DNA from: Leucothrix arctica
GTDB lineage: Bacteria; Pseudomonadota; Gammaproteobacteria; Thiotrichales; Thiotrichaceae
Direction of reading: 5' to 3'
DNA length: 64,000 nucleotides
NCBI RefSeq assembly: GCF_003172895.1
Contig: NZ_QGKL01000012.1
Span: forward strand, 62,001-126,000
Made by a program: the position numbers and the translations under genes. Below are positions 54,053-62,574 of the stretch, one piece after another. Position 1 is the stretch's first letter, and each line of letters starts with the position of its first letter. The notes beneath the pieces were generated by a model, which worked only from the letters and a program-made list of their open reading frames with translations, had not been told where the DNA came from and searched no databases.

Positions 54053-54523
54053 ATGAATAAAAATAAAAATAAAAATAAACAGCTTGGTATGACACTAATA
54101 ACGTCATTAATGATGTTATTAGTGCTGACTATTCTTGGTGTTACAGCAATGAAAATTTCTACGATGGACTTAATTATTGCAAACAACTATCAAAAGACTT
54201 TACAGGTTTACCAAGCGGCAGAGTCTAAAATACAAAAAGATGCTGATTTTTACTGGCTATATCAGTGGATGACAACAGATGTAAACGCGCCTGATGATGA
54301 TGCGAGAGACATAGTTTCTACATCTGAGATTGTAGATCTTGATAAAGAATATCAGTGTACGCCTAATAATCTTGCGACAAGTCTTGGCCCTGACAGTACG
54401 CCGTGTCGCATATTTATGTTTCAAGTTAGAGCATCAATGAAGACCTCCGGTGCAAAAGCGGCTCACTTTCAAGGTGCAGGTAAGCTAACTCCCAATTTGT
54501 CTAAGGGAAGTTTCCTAGACTAA
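54053..54523 (+). CDS. pilX: Type IV pilus assembly protein PilX
   Basis: The 156-residue protein has the PilX-type start GMTLITSLMMLLVLTILGVTAM, without the Glu5 typical of major pilins. The N-terminus before it is an (Asn-Lys)4 run made of four AATAAA hexamers. It starts two bases after the pilW stop. The mature domain is short compared with other PilX proteins. Confidence 0.8.
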   Translation: MNKNKNKNKQLGMTLITSLMMLLVLTILGVTAMKISTMDLIIANNYQKTLQVYQAAESKIQKDADFYWLYQWMTTDVNAPDDDARDIVSTSEIVDLDKEYQCTPNNLATSLGPDSTPCRIFMFQVRASMKTSGAKAAHFQGAGKLTPNLSKGSFLD

Positions 54524-54623
54524 GTGGTTATTGTTTGTAATAGGATGATGCTGTCTCCGGTTTTCCTGAAAAATCATGACTAAGCTAGTAACAGATAAAA
54601 ATAAAAATAAGGTAATTTTTAAA

Positions 54624-57600
54624 ATGATTAAACATAAAAAAAGGACGGCGCTCTTTAAAAGTTGCTTATTGGTGTTTGGCTTACAGCTTAGTGGTGTAGG
54701 TTTGGCCGATGATACAGAAATATACTTCTCAGATTCGTTAACCAACGCTGACCCAAATGTCATGTTTGTGCTTGATGTGTCGGGCTCAATGGATGAAGAA
54801 GTAGAAAGTTCAGGCAGTACGCGTTTTGAGGCGATGAAGTCAGCGCTTCAAACTGTGGTAAGCAGTGCTTCAAGTTCAGTGAATATTGGGCTTATGAACT
54901 ACGGTGAATTACCTTATCGTACTGAAGCCCATGGTATTAAGTTTCCGATTACAAACATCGACTCTTTAGCACGTCCCATCGTCGTAGACTCTTTACCTGA
55001 GCATGACGATGGTAACCCAGCTTGGGTATACAGTAATTTACATGAGCCCAGTGAGACAATTACCGTTAGAAATTATCTGTCGGAAATGACGGACTGGTAT
55101 TGGAAAAACTCTTGGTATGAGGTTGAGAAAGAAGGGGACGCTCTTGAGGAAGAGTCTCACAGCGGTGGAACGCCGATAGTAGGTGCTCTATTTGAGGCAG
55201 CTATGTATTTCCGTGGTGAAACGGTTACGTTTGGTGAGAGAAATGTTGAAGGGTTAGATGGTAATACAGAGAATGTAGATACCTATGCACACCATAATAA
55301 TACTTGGGCAGCGCATCCATCGACCTATCATGGTACTCCGATGGGGACAAAGTGCGGTACGACAACCACTAGCAGATTAAATAGAACGACTACTAGTATT
55401 CCTGATTGGTATAAGTGTGCAGCAAAGTCGGGAGATCAGGACTCGCCTGGATATTATGAAAACTGCGAGATAAACGAGCAGTGCGAAATACAGACTACAA
55501 CAGTCACTCAAACCGTCACTGAAACCACCACTGTTTGTGAGAAACAATGGAGCTTGGTGAGGTCTTGTAGTAATAGTGGTCGACGTAATGGTTGTGGTGG
55601 TTATTATTGGTCGTATGATGATGTGTGCTCTGATCAAGAAGTGGAAGTAGAAATAGAAGAAGAAATAGAGCAAAATTTTTGCGACTACGAGGTTTGTAAT
55701 GAAGACCAAGGCTCTGTAGTTGAAGCGGATTATAAAACGCCTATCACTGAAGTTTGTCAGAACAACTATATTGTTCTACTTTCTGATGGACAGCCAACAT
55801 CTTACGAGTCAAATATATCATCTCGTGGTGGGATATCATTGTCTCTAGTTGAAGGTCCTGTTTATACAGGCTTGAAAGCAGGGACTATTGCACCACTGCT
55901 TGATAAATCAGGTGGTGACGAAACGTTTAGTTATGAAGATTGTGAGTCAAATCCTACACCTAGCGGGTTTAAAAGCGGTATTTGTGGCCCAGAGTTAACA
56001 CGGTTCTTGGCAGACACAGATAACAGTAACTTAATCGGTAGCCAACCGATTAACACATACGCAATCGGTTTTGGTCTAGGGGATAACCCTGACGCAACGG
56101 ACTATCTTAAAAGCTTAGTAACTGCAGATGACCCAGATACATCGGAGGTTGAAGGTTTCTTCTCTGTTGAAGACGAAGTGGCTTTGTCAGGTGCTTTTGC
56201 GGAAATATTAGCGAATATTACAGCGAGTACTTCTTCTTATGCATCTCCTGGTTACAGCATAGATATGAAGAACGGTATTCAAAATGAAGACTTCATTTAT
56301 ATTCCTGTGTTTGATAAGCACCTCGCACCTCGCTGGAATGGAAATCTAAAGAAGTTTAAGTTATCGAAAAGTACAGTCGATGGTAAGTCAGTCACCTCTA
56401 TTACTGACCTTTACGGCAATGTTGCTGTCAATGAGTTGGGTGTATTTGAAGATAGTGCAGTCGACTTTTGGTCAACGGCAACAGAGTCAGTACCAGACGG
56501 AAAAGATGTAGAGAAAGGTGGTATTTCTGAGTTGATCAATCCTGTTAGTCGAACTGTTTTAACGGATGTGGCTTGTGGAGCATCTGAGTGTGACTTGTCT
56601 GTCGAAGCAAATGAGATTAATGAGACTAATGCTTTAGATGGCGGCTCTCTTACTAGTACATTGTTAGGGCTTGAGACAGGTGCTACAGAAGATGAAAGAA
56701 AGAAACTCGTCAACTTTGCCCGCGGCCGTATCTTGGATGTCGAAACTCAAGAGTACGAGTCAGTTCCTCATATTGGTGACATGCTTCACACTGAGCCGGT
56801 CATTGTTACTTATCATGAAGACCATGCCACGACAGGCGTTGAGGGTCAGCAAGTCATATATGCAGCTACTAATGAGGGATATCTTCACGCATTTGATACT
56901 ACCTCTGGTAAAGAGCTGTTCGCGTTCATGCCTGAATCTTTGTTGAAGAACCTCAAGACGCAATACGATAATTCTGATTTAGGTAATCATGCTTACGGTA
57001 TTGATGGAATCATAACTACATGGGTTCATGATGCTGATGGTGGTGGTATCAGTGCTGCTTCAGGAAGCGAAGATCAGGTAATTCTTTACTTTGGTATGCG
57101 CCGAGGTGGTCGAGAGTACTACGCACTTGATGTGACTAGTCCTCATGACCCTAAACTGCTATGGAAAATTGATGGTGCAACAACATCAGGCTTTAGTACT
57201 CTAGGTCAAAGCTGGTCTACACCTTACTTAGCAAAGATTCGTGTAGATGCGTCTAGTGCGCCAAGAGAAGTTGCAATCTTCACGGGTGGTTATGACACCA
57301 ATCAAGATAATGAAGTGACTACGGTCGCTAGAAGTGCAGATACCGTCGGAATGGATATTTTTATCGTCGATGCTAAAACGGGTGAGTTACTTTGGTCTGC
57401 TCAAAATGGTGGATCATTAGGTAGTGCATTGAGTAATAAAACACTACTCACTCATAGCATACCGGGTGGCGCACGACTTCTAGATATGAATGAAGATGGT
57501 GCAGTTGACCGCATGTACTTCGCTGATACAGGTGGGCAGATATTCCGATTAGAACTTCCAATAGGTCCTACTTACGGCTTTGCTGATGCAAGACTGGTTA

Positions 57601-58358
57601 AGTTTGCAGACTTAGGTGGTAGTGATATTAACCCTCGGATGTTTTTTAACGAGCCCGATGTTGCGATGTTTACACACCTAGGAAAGAGGTACTTAACTGT
57701 TTCGATTGGAAGTGGTTACCGTGCTCATCCTGCGAATAGTGATATAGAAGACCGATTCTATGTTTTGATTGATGGTGCGGTTAATATCCCATTAGAAACA
57801 AAATTAAATAGTACTGAGTCTTTTGTTGCGCTGACTGAATCGGCAAACTTAGTGGAGATCACTGCTACTGGAGGTAACTCAATCTCTAGCATTGATGAAG
57901 GTACCTTGGAAGATAAGACAATTATGGACGTTGACGGTAAGTCAGGTTGGTACTTTGTCTTACCAGAAGATAGTGAGAAGGTATTGGCAACCAGTGTTAC
58001 TTCTCAAGGTAATGTTATGTTTACAACATTGGTGCCCGACGCTAATGCTGAAGTTGCGGTAGAAGACTTATGTGAGTCACCACAAACTCAAGGTCGTTAT
58101 TACTCAATGAATGTACTGACGGGTAATGCGGGAAGTGACTTAAATGGTGATGGAACGATTACTGATTCTGACCTGATGTTGATTATTAGTGAAAATGAAA
58201 TTCCAGGTTCACCGCAGCAGGTGTTTAATGAGCCGGTGTGTACTTCTGACGCATGTAGCCAATTCGTCGACATTCGTGTTGGTAAAAAGAACTCGGCACT
58301 GGAAGAGCATGATGTATCTAAGCTAGAAAGTGTGTTTTGGACAGATCCTACGAAATAA
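54624..58358 (+). CDS. pilY1: PilY1-type pilus tip adhesin with vWA domain and beta-propeller
   Basis: The start at 54624 gives a normal signal peptide (MIKHKKRTALFK... to GLADD). An upstream ATG at 54576 adds 16 residues and cannot be excluded. The 1244-residue protein has a von Willebrand A domain with MIDAS DVSGSMDEE (Asp51) that resumes only at NYIVLLSDGQPTS (Asp388). A Cys- and Thr-rich insertion separates the two halves. The C-terminal part is the PilY1 beta-propeller (MLHTEPVIV, YAATNEGYLHAFD) with Asp-rich calcium loops such as DTNQDNEV and DLNGDGTITDSD. It caps the pilus. Confidence 0.88.
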   Translation: MIKHKKRTALFKSCLLVFGLQLSGVGLADDTEIYFSDSLTNADPNVMFVLDVSGSMDEEVESSGSTRFEAMKSALQTVVSSASSSVNIGLMNYGELPYRTEAHGIKFPITNIDSLARPIVVDSLPEHDDGNPAWVYSNLHEPSETITVRNYLSEMTDWYWKNSWYEVEKEGDALEEESHSGGTPIVGALFEAAMYFRGETVTFGERNVEGLDGNTENVDTYAHHNNTWAAHPSTYHGTPMGTKCGTTTTSRLNRTTTSIPDWYKCAAKSGDQDSPGYYENCEINEQCEIQTTTVTQTVTETTTVCEKQWSLVRSCSNSGRRNGCGGYYWSYDDVCSDQEVEVEIEEEIEQNFCDYEVCNEDQGSVVEADYKTPITEVCQNNYIVLLSDGQPTSYESNISSRGGISLSLVEGPVYTGLKAGTIAPLLDKSGGDETFSYEDCESNPTPSGFKSGICGPELTRFLADTDNSNLIGSQPINTYAIGFGLGDNPDATDYLKSLVTADDPDTSEVEGFFSVEDEVALSGAFAEILANITASTSSYASPGYSIDMKNGIQNEDFIYIPVFDKHLAPRWNGNLKKFKLSKSTVDGKSVTSITDLYGNVAVNELGVFEDSAVDFWSTATESVPDGKDVEKGGISELINPVSRTVLTDVACGASECDLSVEANEINETNALDGGSLTSTLLGLETGATEDERKKLVNFARGRILDVETQEYESVPHIGDMLHTEPVIVTYHEDHATTGVEGQQVIYAATNEGYLHAFDTTSGKELFAFMPESLLKNLKTQYDNSDLGNHAYGIDGIITTWVHDADGGGISAASGSEDQVILYFGMRRGGREYYALDVTSPHDPKLLWKIDGATTSGFSTLGQSWSTPYLAKIRVDASSAPREVAIFTGGYDTNQDNEVTTVARSADTVGMDIFIVDAKTGELLWSAQNGGSLGSALSNKTLLTHSIPGGARLLDMNEDGAVDRMYFADTGGQIFRLELPIGPTYGFADARLVKFADLGGSDINPRMFFNEPDVAMFTHLGKRYLTVSIGSGYRAHPANSDIEDRFYVLIDGAVNIPLETKLNSTESFVALTESANLVEITATGGNSISSIDEGTLEDKTIMDVDGKSGWYFVLPEDSEKVLATSVTSQGNVMFTTLVPDANAEVAVEDLCESPQTQGRYYSMNVLTGNAGSDLNGDGTITDSDLMLIISENEIPGSPQQVFNEPVCTSDACSQFVDIRVGKKNSALEEHDVSKLESVFWTDPTK

Positions 58359-58372
58359 TATTAGGATTTGGA

Positions 58373-58401
58373 TTGCACATTTGAATTTCAGAGGGTAACA
58401 T
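58373..58401 (+). promoter_or_regulatory. Sigma70-type promoter of tRNA-Val
   Basis: TTGCAC and TAACAT are separated by 17 bases, and the -10 box lies 13 bases before the tRNA. The promoter lies entirely in the short gap after pilY1. Confidence 0.7.
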
Positions 58402-58414
58402 CTCATCCCTCTTT

Positions 58415-58491
58415 AGGCGCGTAGCTCAGTTGGTTAGAGCACTACCTTGACATGGTAGGGGTCGGTGGTTCGAATCCACTCGTGCCTACCA
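58415..58491 (+). tRNA. tRNA-Val (anticodon GAC)
   Basis: The 77-base cloverleaf begins AGGCGCG and ends CGTGCCTACCA with encoded CCA. The anticodon arm CTACC-TTGACAT-GGTAG gives GAC, reading GUC/GUU valine codons. The arms GAGC/GCTC and GGTGG/CCACT (one wobble) are intact. Confidence 0.96.
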
Positions 58492-58522
58492 GTATTTTGA
58501 TACTGGTAGATGGAAATTCAAA

Positions 58523-58558
58523 AAAAGGCATGATTAATTTCATGCCTTTTTTTTTGCT
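58523..58558 (+). terminator. Terminator of tRNA-Val
   Basis: AAGGCATGA and TCATGCCTT form a perfect stem with a 6-base loop and a long T-run. Confidence 0.9.
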
Positions 58559-58955
58559 TTTTTTTCAGAGAAAAGCCACTTCTATAGCTATGCGCATATC
58601 TGTTATGCGGACTTACACTTTTCCTCACTAGTTGCCTTAACTAGCTATCAAAAAACGCACTGTCGCGGTCATAGCTCACACAGTTAATATTCTTAGAGTC
58701 ATAGATTAGGTTAACAACTGACTAGTCAGTTAAGAGCAGCATCAGGTGTTAATACCTTTGTATCTGGGTGACCTCGTTTTCACTTCTCAACTTATTATAA
58801 AAATTATATTTTTTTGATCGAGATTCAGGGTGTTAGAAGTTTTGGAAAGTTATTATCAGGGGCATGAAGCACTATTTCGATTATTTTTTATGATGTATAA
58901 TTGATCTAAATAAAAATAAATAAGCTTACAACTAATAAAAAAAGGGGAAAGACCC
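58559..58955. other. Intergenic region upstream of the H-NOX operon
   Basis: About 400 AT-rich bases with no convincing ORF. It holds a 16-bp perfect palindrome at 58716-58731 and a smaller repeat CTAGTT-N5-AACTAG near 58629-58645. Confidence 0.5.
58716..58731. promoter_or_regulatory. Perfect 16-bp palindrome upstream of H-NOX
   Basis: AACTGACTAGTCAGTT is fully self-complementary. It lies 225 bases upstream of the H-NOX start in an otherwise featureless gap. The shape fits a dimeric repressor operator (TetR-like or similar), but no such regulator gene is nearby. Confidence 0.4.
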
Positions 58956-59504
58956 ATGAAAGGTATCGTTTTTACCGAATTTCTAGAAATGGTTGAAGAC
59001 AAGTTCTCACCAGAAGTGGCAGACAGAATTATTGAAGCATCAGACCTCTCAACGGGTGGTGCTTACACCTCCGTTGGTACTTATCACCATACAGAGCTCA
59101 TCGAAATGGTCGGACACTTAAGTAATGAGTCTGGTATTGAAGTTGTGCCGCTGGTAAAAGTATTTGGCGAGCATTTGTTTGGTCGTTTCGTTGCTTTGTA
59201 TCCGAGCTTCTTTGTGGGTGTGGAGTCATGCTTTGACTTTCTAAACCTTATAGAAGGTCACGTACACGTTGAAGTTAGAAAATTATATCCAGATGCTGAG
59301 CTACCGACTTTTGGTACAGAGCAGCCAGACCCTTCAGTCCTTGAAATGACTTACCAGTCAAAACGACCATTAGCACCTGTTGCTGAAGGTTTGATTCGTG
59401 GTTGTATTGCTTACTACAAAGAAGATATTACTTTGCACGCAGAAGACCTTTCTGGGGGCCAAAATAATCTCGTGAAGTTTACGCTAACAAAAGCTGGAGC
59501 TTGA
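58956..59504 (+). CDS. H-NOX haem nitric oxide sensor
   Basis: The 182-residue cytosolic haem protein has the proximal His104 in HVEVRKLYPDAELP and the propionate-binding YxSxR motif at Tyr133, Ser135 and Arg137. It senses NO and controls a partner kinase. That partner is encoded one base downstream. GGGGA precedes the ATG. Confidence 0.93.
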   Translation: MKGIVFTEFLEMVEDKFSPEVADRIIEASDLSTGGAYTSVGTYHHTELIEMVGHLSNESGIEVVPLVKVFGEHLFGRFVALYPSFFVGVESCFDFLNLIEGHVHVEVRKLYPDAELPTFGTEQPDPSVLEMTYQSKRPLAPVAEGLIRGCIAYYKEDITLHAEDLSGGQNNLVKFTLTKAGA

Positions 59505-59505
59505 A

Positions 59506-61242
59506 ATGAGTGATGAATTAGCAATACAAGTTAGGCGACTCACCAGAGAGAAAAATGCTCGAAAACAAGCAGAACTACTGTTGGAGCAAAAAAGTCTAGA
59601 GTTATATAGCGCAAATAAAGAGCTAACAAATTTTGCTAACTCATTGGAAGAGCAAATACAGACCCGGACCAAAGAGCTAGAAGAAGCACGTGATAATGCC
59701 TTGGCTGCTAGTCGCTCTAAGACAACGTTTTTAAGCACCATGAGTCATGAAATCCGTACGCCTATGAACGGCATTATCGGTATGGCTAACTTGCTTCTAG
59801 ACACAGGGCTGACACACGAGCAAAAAAACCAAGCAGCGGTGATTCTATCTTCTTCAGAGTCACTGCTGTCTATCATCAATGATATTTTAGATTTGTCGAA
59901 GCTTGAAGCCGGCAAATTCGAAATCTTTAATCGACCGTTTAATCTTAGCGAGTTGCTATTAGATATTTTCAACTCGATGGCCATTACAGCCGCTAACAAA
60001 GAACTGCAGCTGTTATGTCAGTCTGACCAAGGCGTGCCGCAAGATCTCATTGGTGACCCTTTCCGTCTACGCCAGATATTGATCAACTTGTTGGGTAACT
60101 CGTTAAAGTTTACTGATACTGGTTATGTCGACTTGCAAGTTAAGTTGGTGAAAAAAGAAGGCGATAAAGTTTCGATACGCTTTGAAATTCATGACACTGG
60201 TTGTGGTATTGATGAAGAGTCGCAAAAAACATTATTCACACCATTTTCTCAAGGCAAATATGATCAAACTAACCCTCAAGGTACGGGTTTAGGGTTGTCA
60301 ATTTCTCGACGCTTAGCAACCTTGATGAAGGGTGATGTTGGCTTATACAGTACGCTGGGTGAAGGGAGTTGTTTTTGGGTAGAAATGCCGATGATGATTG
60401 CCGACTCTAAGCACACTGAAAAAAGGCTGGATGCTAGTTATGTGCTGTATGAAGGTAATAAGCTGATTCATCCAGTGATTGCCCGTCAGTTCGAGGCGTT
60501 GGGCGGTAAGTTAACGTTAGCAGATAGCATAGAACAACTCATCGCCTGGCATCAGGATGAGAAGAAACCATTTGATCGTTTTATCATAGACTTTGAAAGT
60601 ATCGACTATGATCAGAGAGTCGCTTTATATAATCATTTTCAAGTGGCTGATGACTCCGAAAACTGGTTGTTCATTCGTCGAATTAACGAGCCAAGCTGTC
60701 CACTAACTGAGCTAATTCAGCAAATGGGGATAGACAGTTTCATTAAGCCAATCACTCAAGACAAGTTTTATGAGCACCTTCGCAACACTGGTGGTGTAGT
60801 GACAAGTATCGATGTGCCAGAAGAGGTTGTCGAGAAGGCCTGGTATGAAAAAGTGCCGGGTGACGATCATCACATCTTGTTAGTTGACGATAATGCGGTG
60901 AATAGAATGGTCGCAACGGCACTATTAAAGAAGTGTGGGTTTAAAATCAGTACGGCAAATGATGGTATAGAAGGTGTTGAGGCTTGTGAAAAAGAGGACT
61001 TCAGTCTAGTGCTCATGGATATTCAAATGCCACGAATGGGTGGTATTGAAGCCATGCAAAAGATTCGCGAAATGATGAAAGACTCTGGACGAGTGATGCC
61101 ACCGATGATTGCGTTAACGGCTAATGCAATGGAAGGGGCGTCTGAAGAGTATATGTCGAAAGGGATGGATGATTATCTTACCAAGCCTATCGATCAGGAT
61201 AAACTTGGTAAGACATTAGTGCACTGGTTAGACCAGCGTTAA
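59506..61242 (+). CDS. H-NOX-associated hybrid histidine kinase
   Basis: The 578-residue soluble kinase begins with an N-terminal coiled coil (about 5-65, RRLTREKNARKQAELLLEQK). A HisKA domain with His81 in STMSHEIRTP is followed by an HATPase domain with NLLGNSLKFTD and GTGLGLSI. A degenerate receiver-like region comes next (about 310-440, DRFIIDFESID ... FIKPITQDKF), and then a canonical receiver with Asp505 in LVLMDIQMPRMGG. It lacks membrane segments, so its input must be the H-NOX protein. No output regulator is adjacent. Confidence 0.92.
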   Translation: MSDELAIQVRRLTREKNARKQAELLLEQKSLELYSANKELTNFANSLEEQIQTRTKELEEARDNALAASRSKTTFLSTMSHEIRTPMNGIIGMANLLLDTGLTHEQKNQAAVILSSSESLLSIINDILDLSKLEAGKFEIFNRPFNLSELLLDIFNSMAITAANKELQLLCQSDQGVPQDLIGDPFRLRQILINLLGNSLKFTDTGYVDLQVKLVKKEGDKVSIRFEIHDTGCGIDEESQKTLFTPFSQGKYDQTNPQGTGLGLSISRRLATLMKGDVGLYSTLGEGSCFWVEMPMMIADSKHTEKRLDASYVLYEGNKLIHPVIARQFEALGGKLTLADSIEQLIAWHQDEKKPFDRFIIDFESIDYDQRVALYNHFQVADDSENWLFIRRINEPSCPLTELIQQMGIDSFIKPITQDKFYEHLRNTGGVVTSIDVPEEVVEKAWYEKVPGDDHHILLVDDNAVNRMVATALLKKCGFKISTANDGIEGVEACEKEDFSLVLMDIQMPRMGGIEAMQKIREMMKDSGRVMPPMIALTANAMEGASEEYMSKGMDDYLTKPIDQDKLGKTLVHWLDQR

Positions 61243-61245
61243 TGA

Positions 61246-62574
61246 TTACTTCTGAGCTAAGGTTGGCTTGCTCTTGATGAGCGGGCCAAGTGCTTTATAA
61301 GCAATAGACTCTAAGATAATACCATTAGTATTAGCCGTAAGCGCTTTATTTGGCTTACCAGACTTCTCGTAACGACCCGAATACCAGCCCTTATCAACAT
61401 CATGCAATGTGCTTGCAACAGCCATTAGCTTCTTTGTGTAGTCCGTCTCATACAGTGCGTGCCAACCAAAGGCTGCTTTAGTACTTAGACTTTTGAACTC
61501 ACTCGCATCTTTGCCATCTTCCGTAATCGTATTCCACTCTTTACCATCGGTAAATACCGTGTTGTAAACGAAGTAGGGCGCTTGATCGATGTTGTCCTCA
61601 CTCACAGCCGTTAATATCCCAGTATCCTTGTAGCGAGCTTCCTGTACAGCATAAACGCGGTTGGCGAACTGCTTTGAGATCTGGTCCCAACCAAACTCAA
61701 GACCATCCAAAATGTAAGGCTCACTTACCACGTAGTTGTGTGCAGTAAACTCTTCAGGACGACGACTATCAGTGGCGATATCGATACCGTAGATGTTGAT
61801 GTACTTCAACCAAGACTGGTAATCCAACGCTTCATTAACGTCATAACCCATCAACTGCATAGATTTTGCCGCGTACTCTTCATAACCTAAACGACCTTCT
61901 TGAAGCATGGTCGTTTTGTTCTTTTCACGAAGAGCACCAAATAAGCTACCTTTGTCGACCATTGCTGCAAGGTCCCACTTATCAACAACCGACTGTACTT
62001 CCTGATGAAACTCAGGGTACTGCCAAACCAAAATGTTGATAGGCACCATAAGACGACCAATATCAATTGCAGACCAACCAATCCCTTTTGGCGTCGGCTT
62101 GTTAGTGTAGTCAACCATCGCCAAACTAATCGTGTTGTATGACTTATTGGGTAGTTTGCCATCGTAAAGCGGCAACTCCGCAAGTGATGTTAATAGCTTG
62201 CGCGTACGTTGACTGAACTCTTCTTTAGGAATGATATCAAGTCGGTAAGCCGAGATTAGCCCCATCAAATAGGAAGAGGTATCCCAAAGCGTAGAGGCGT
62301 TGTACTGGTTAGCCGAGTTAACCATGCCCGTTTCTTCAATGGTATTGTTCTCAAAATACTTCCAAGCAATGTTGGCCCATTCTCGCTCTTCAGCGGTGAT
62401 GGCACGTTGCTTAGGTATTTCAATCTCTACTTCATTCTTCACAGCTGAGCGTGAAGCAACACGGTTATCAAAGTTCATGTTTTCCATGGTGATGACAATA
62501 CCAAAGGCTGTCAATAACGCCAGTATGAAAACAATATGCCCCCGAGCACGTATTATATTTGTTTTTAAGCTCAT
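61246..62574 (-). CDS. DUF3131 domain protein
   Basis: The 442-residue protein has one N-terminal membrane segment (about 12-30). A large helical exported domain follows with ERE-WANIAWKYFENN, STLWDTSSYLMGLISA and GIGWSAIDIGRLMVP, the DUF3131 pattern, which resembles glycoside hydrolase-like toroids. The start overlaps the upstream glycosyltransferase gene by four bases (ATGA), so the two are coupled and probably act on the same polysaccharide. It ends three bases from the convergent hybrid kinase gene with no terminator between. Confidence 0.82.
   Translation of the reverse strand: MSLKTNIIRARGHIVFILALLTAFGIVITMENMNFDNRVASRSAVKNEVEIEIPKQRAITAEEREWANIAWKYFENNTIEETGMVNSANQYNASTLWDTSSYLMGLISAYRLDIIPKEEFSQRTRKLLTSLAELPLYDGKLPNKSYNTISLAMVDYTNKPTPKGIGWSAIDIGRLMVPINILVWQYPEFHQEVQSVVDKWDLAAMVDKGSLFGALREKNKTTMLQEGRLGYEEYAAKSMQLMGYDVNEALDYQSWLKYINIYGIDIATDSRRPEEFTAHNYVVSEPYILDGLEFGWDQISKQFANRVYAVQEARYKDTGILTAVSEDNIDQAPYFVYNTVFTDGKEWNTITEDGKDASEFKSLSTKAAFGWHALYETDYTKKLMAVASTLHDVDKGWYSGRYEKSGKPNKALTANTNGIILESIAYKALGPLIKSKPTLAQK

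Noticed and set aside
54053-54083. AATAAA run considered as a phase-variable frameshift tract
   Set aside because: The unit is six bases, so a change in number keeps the reading frame.
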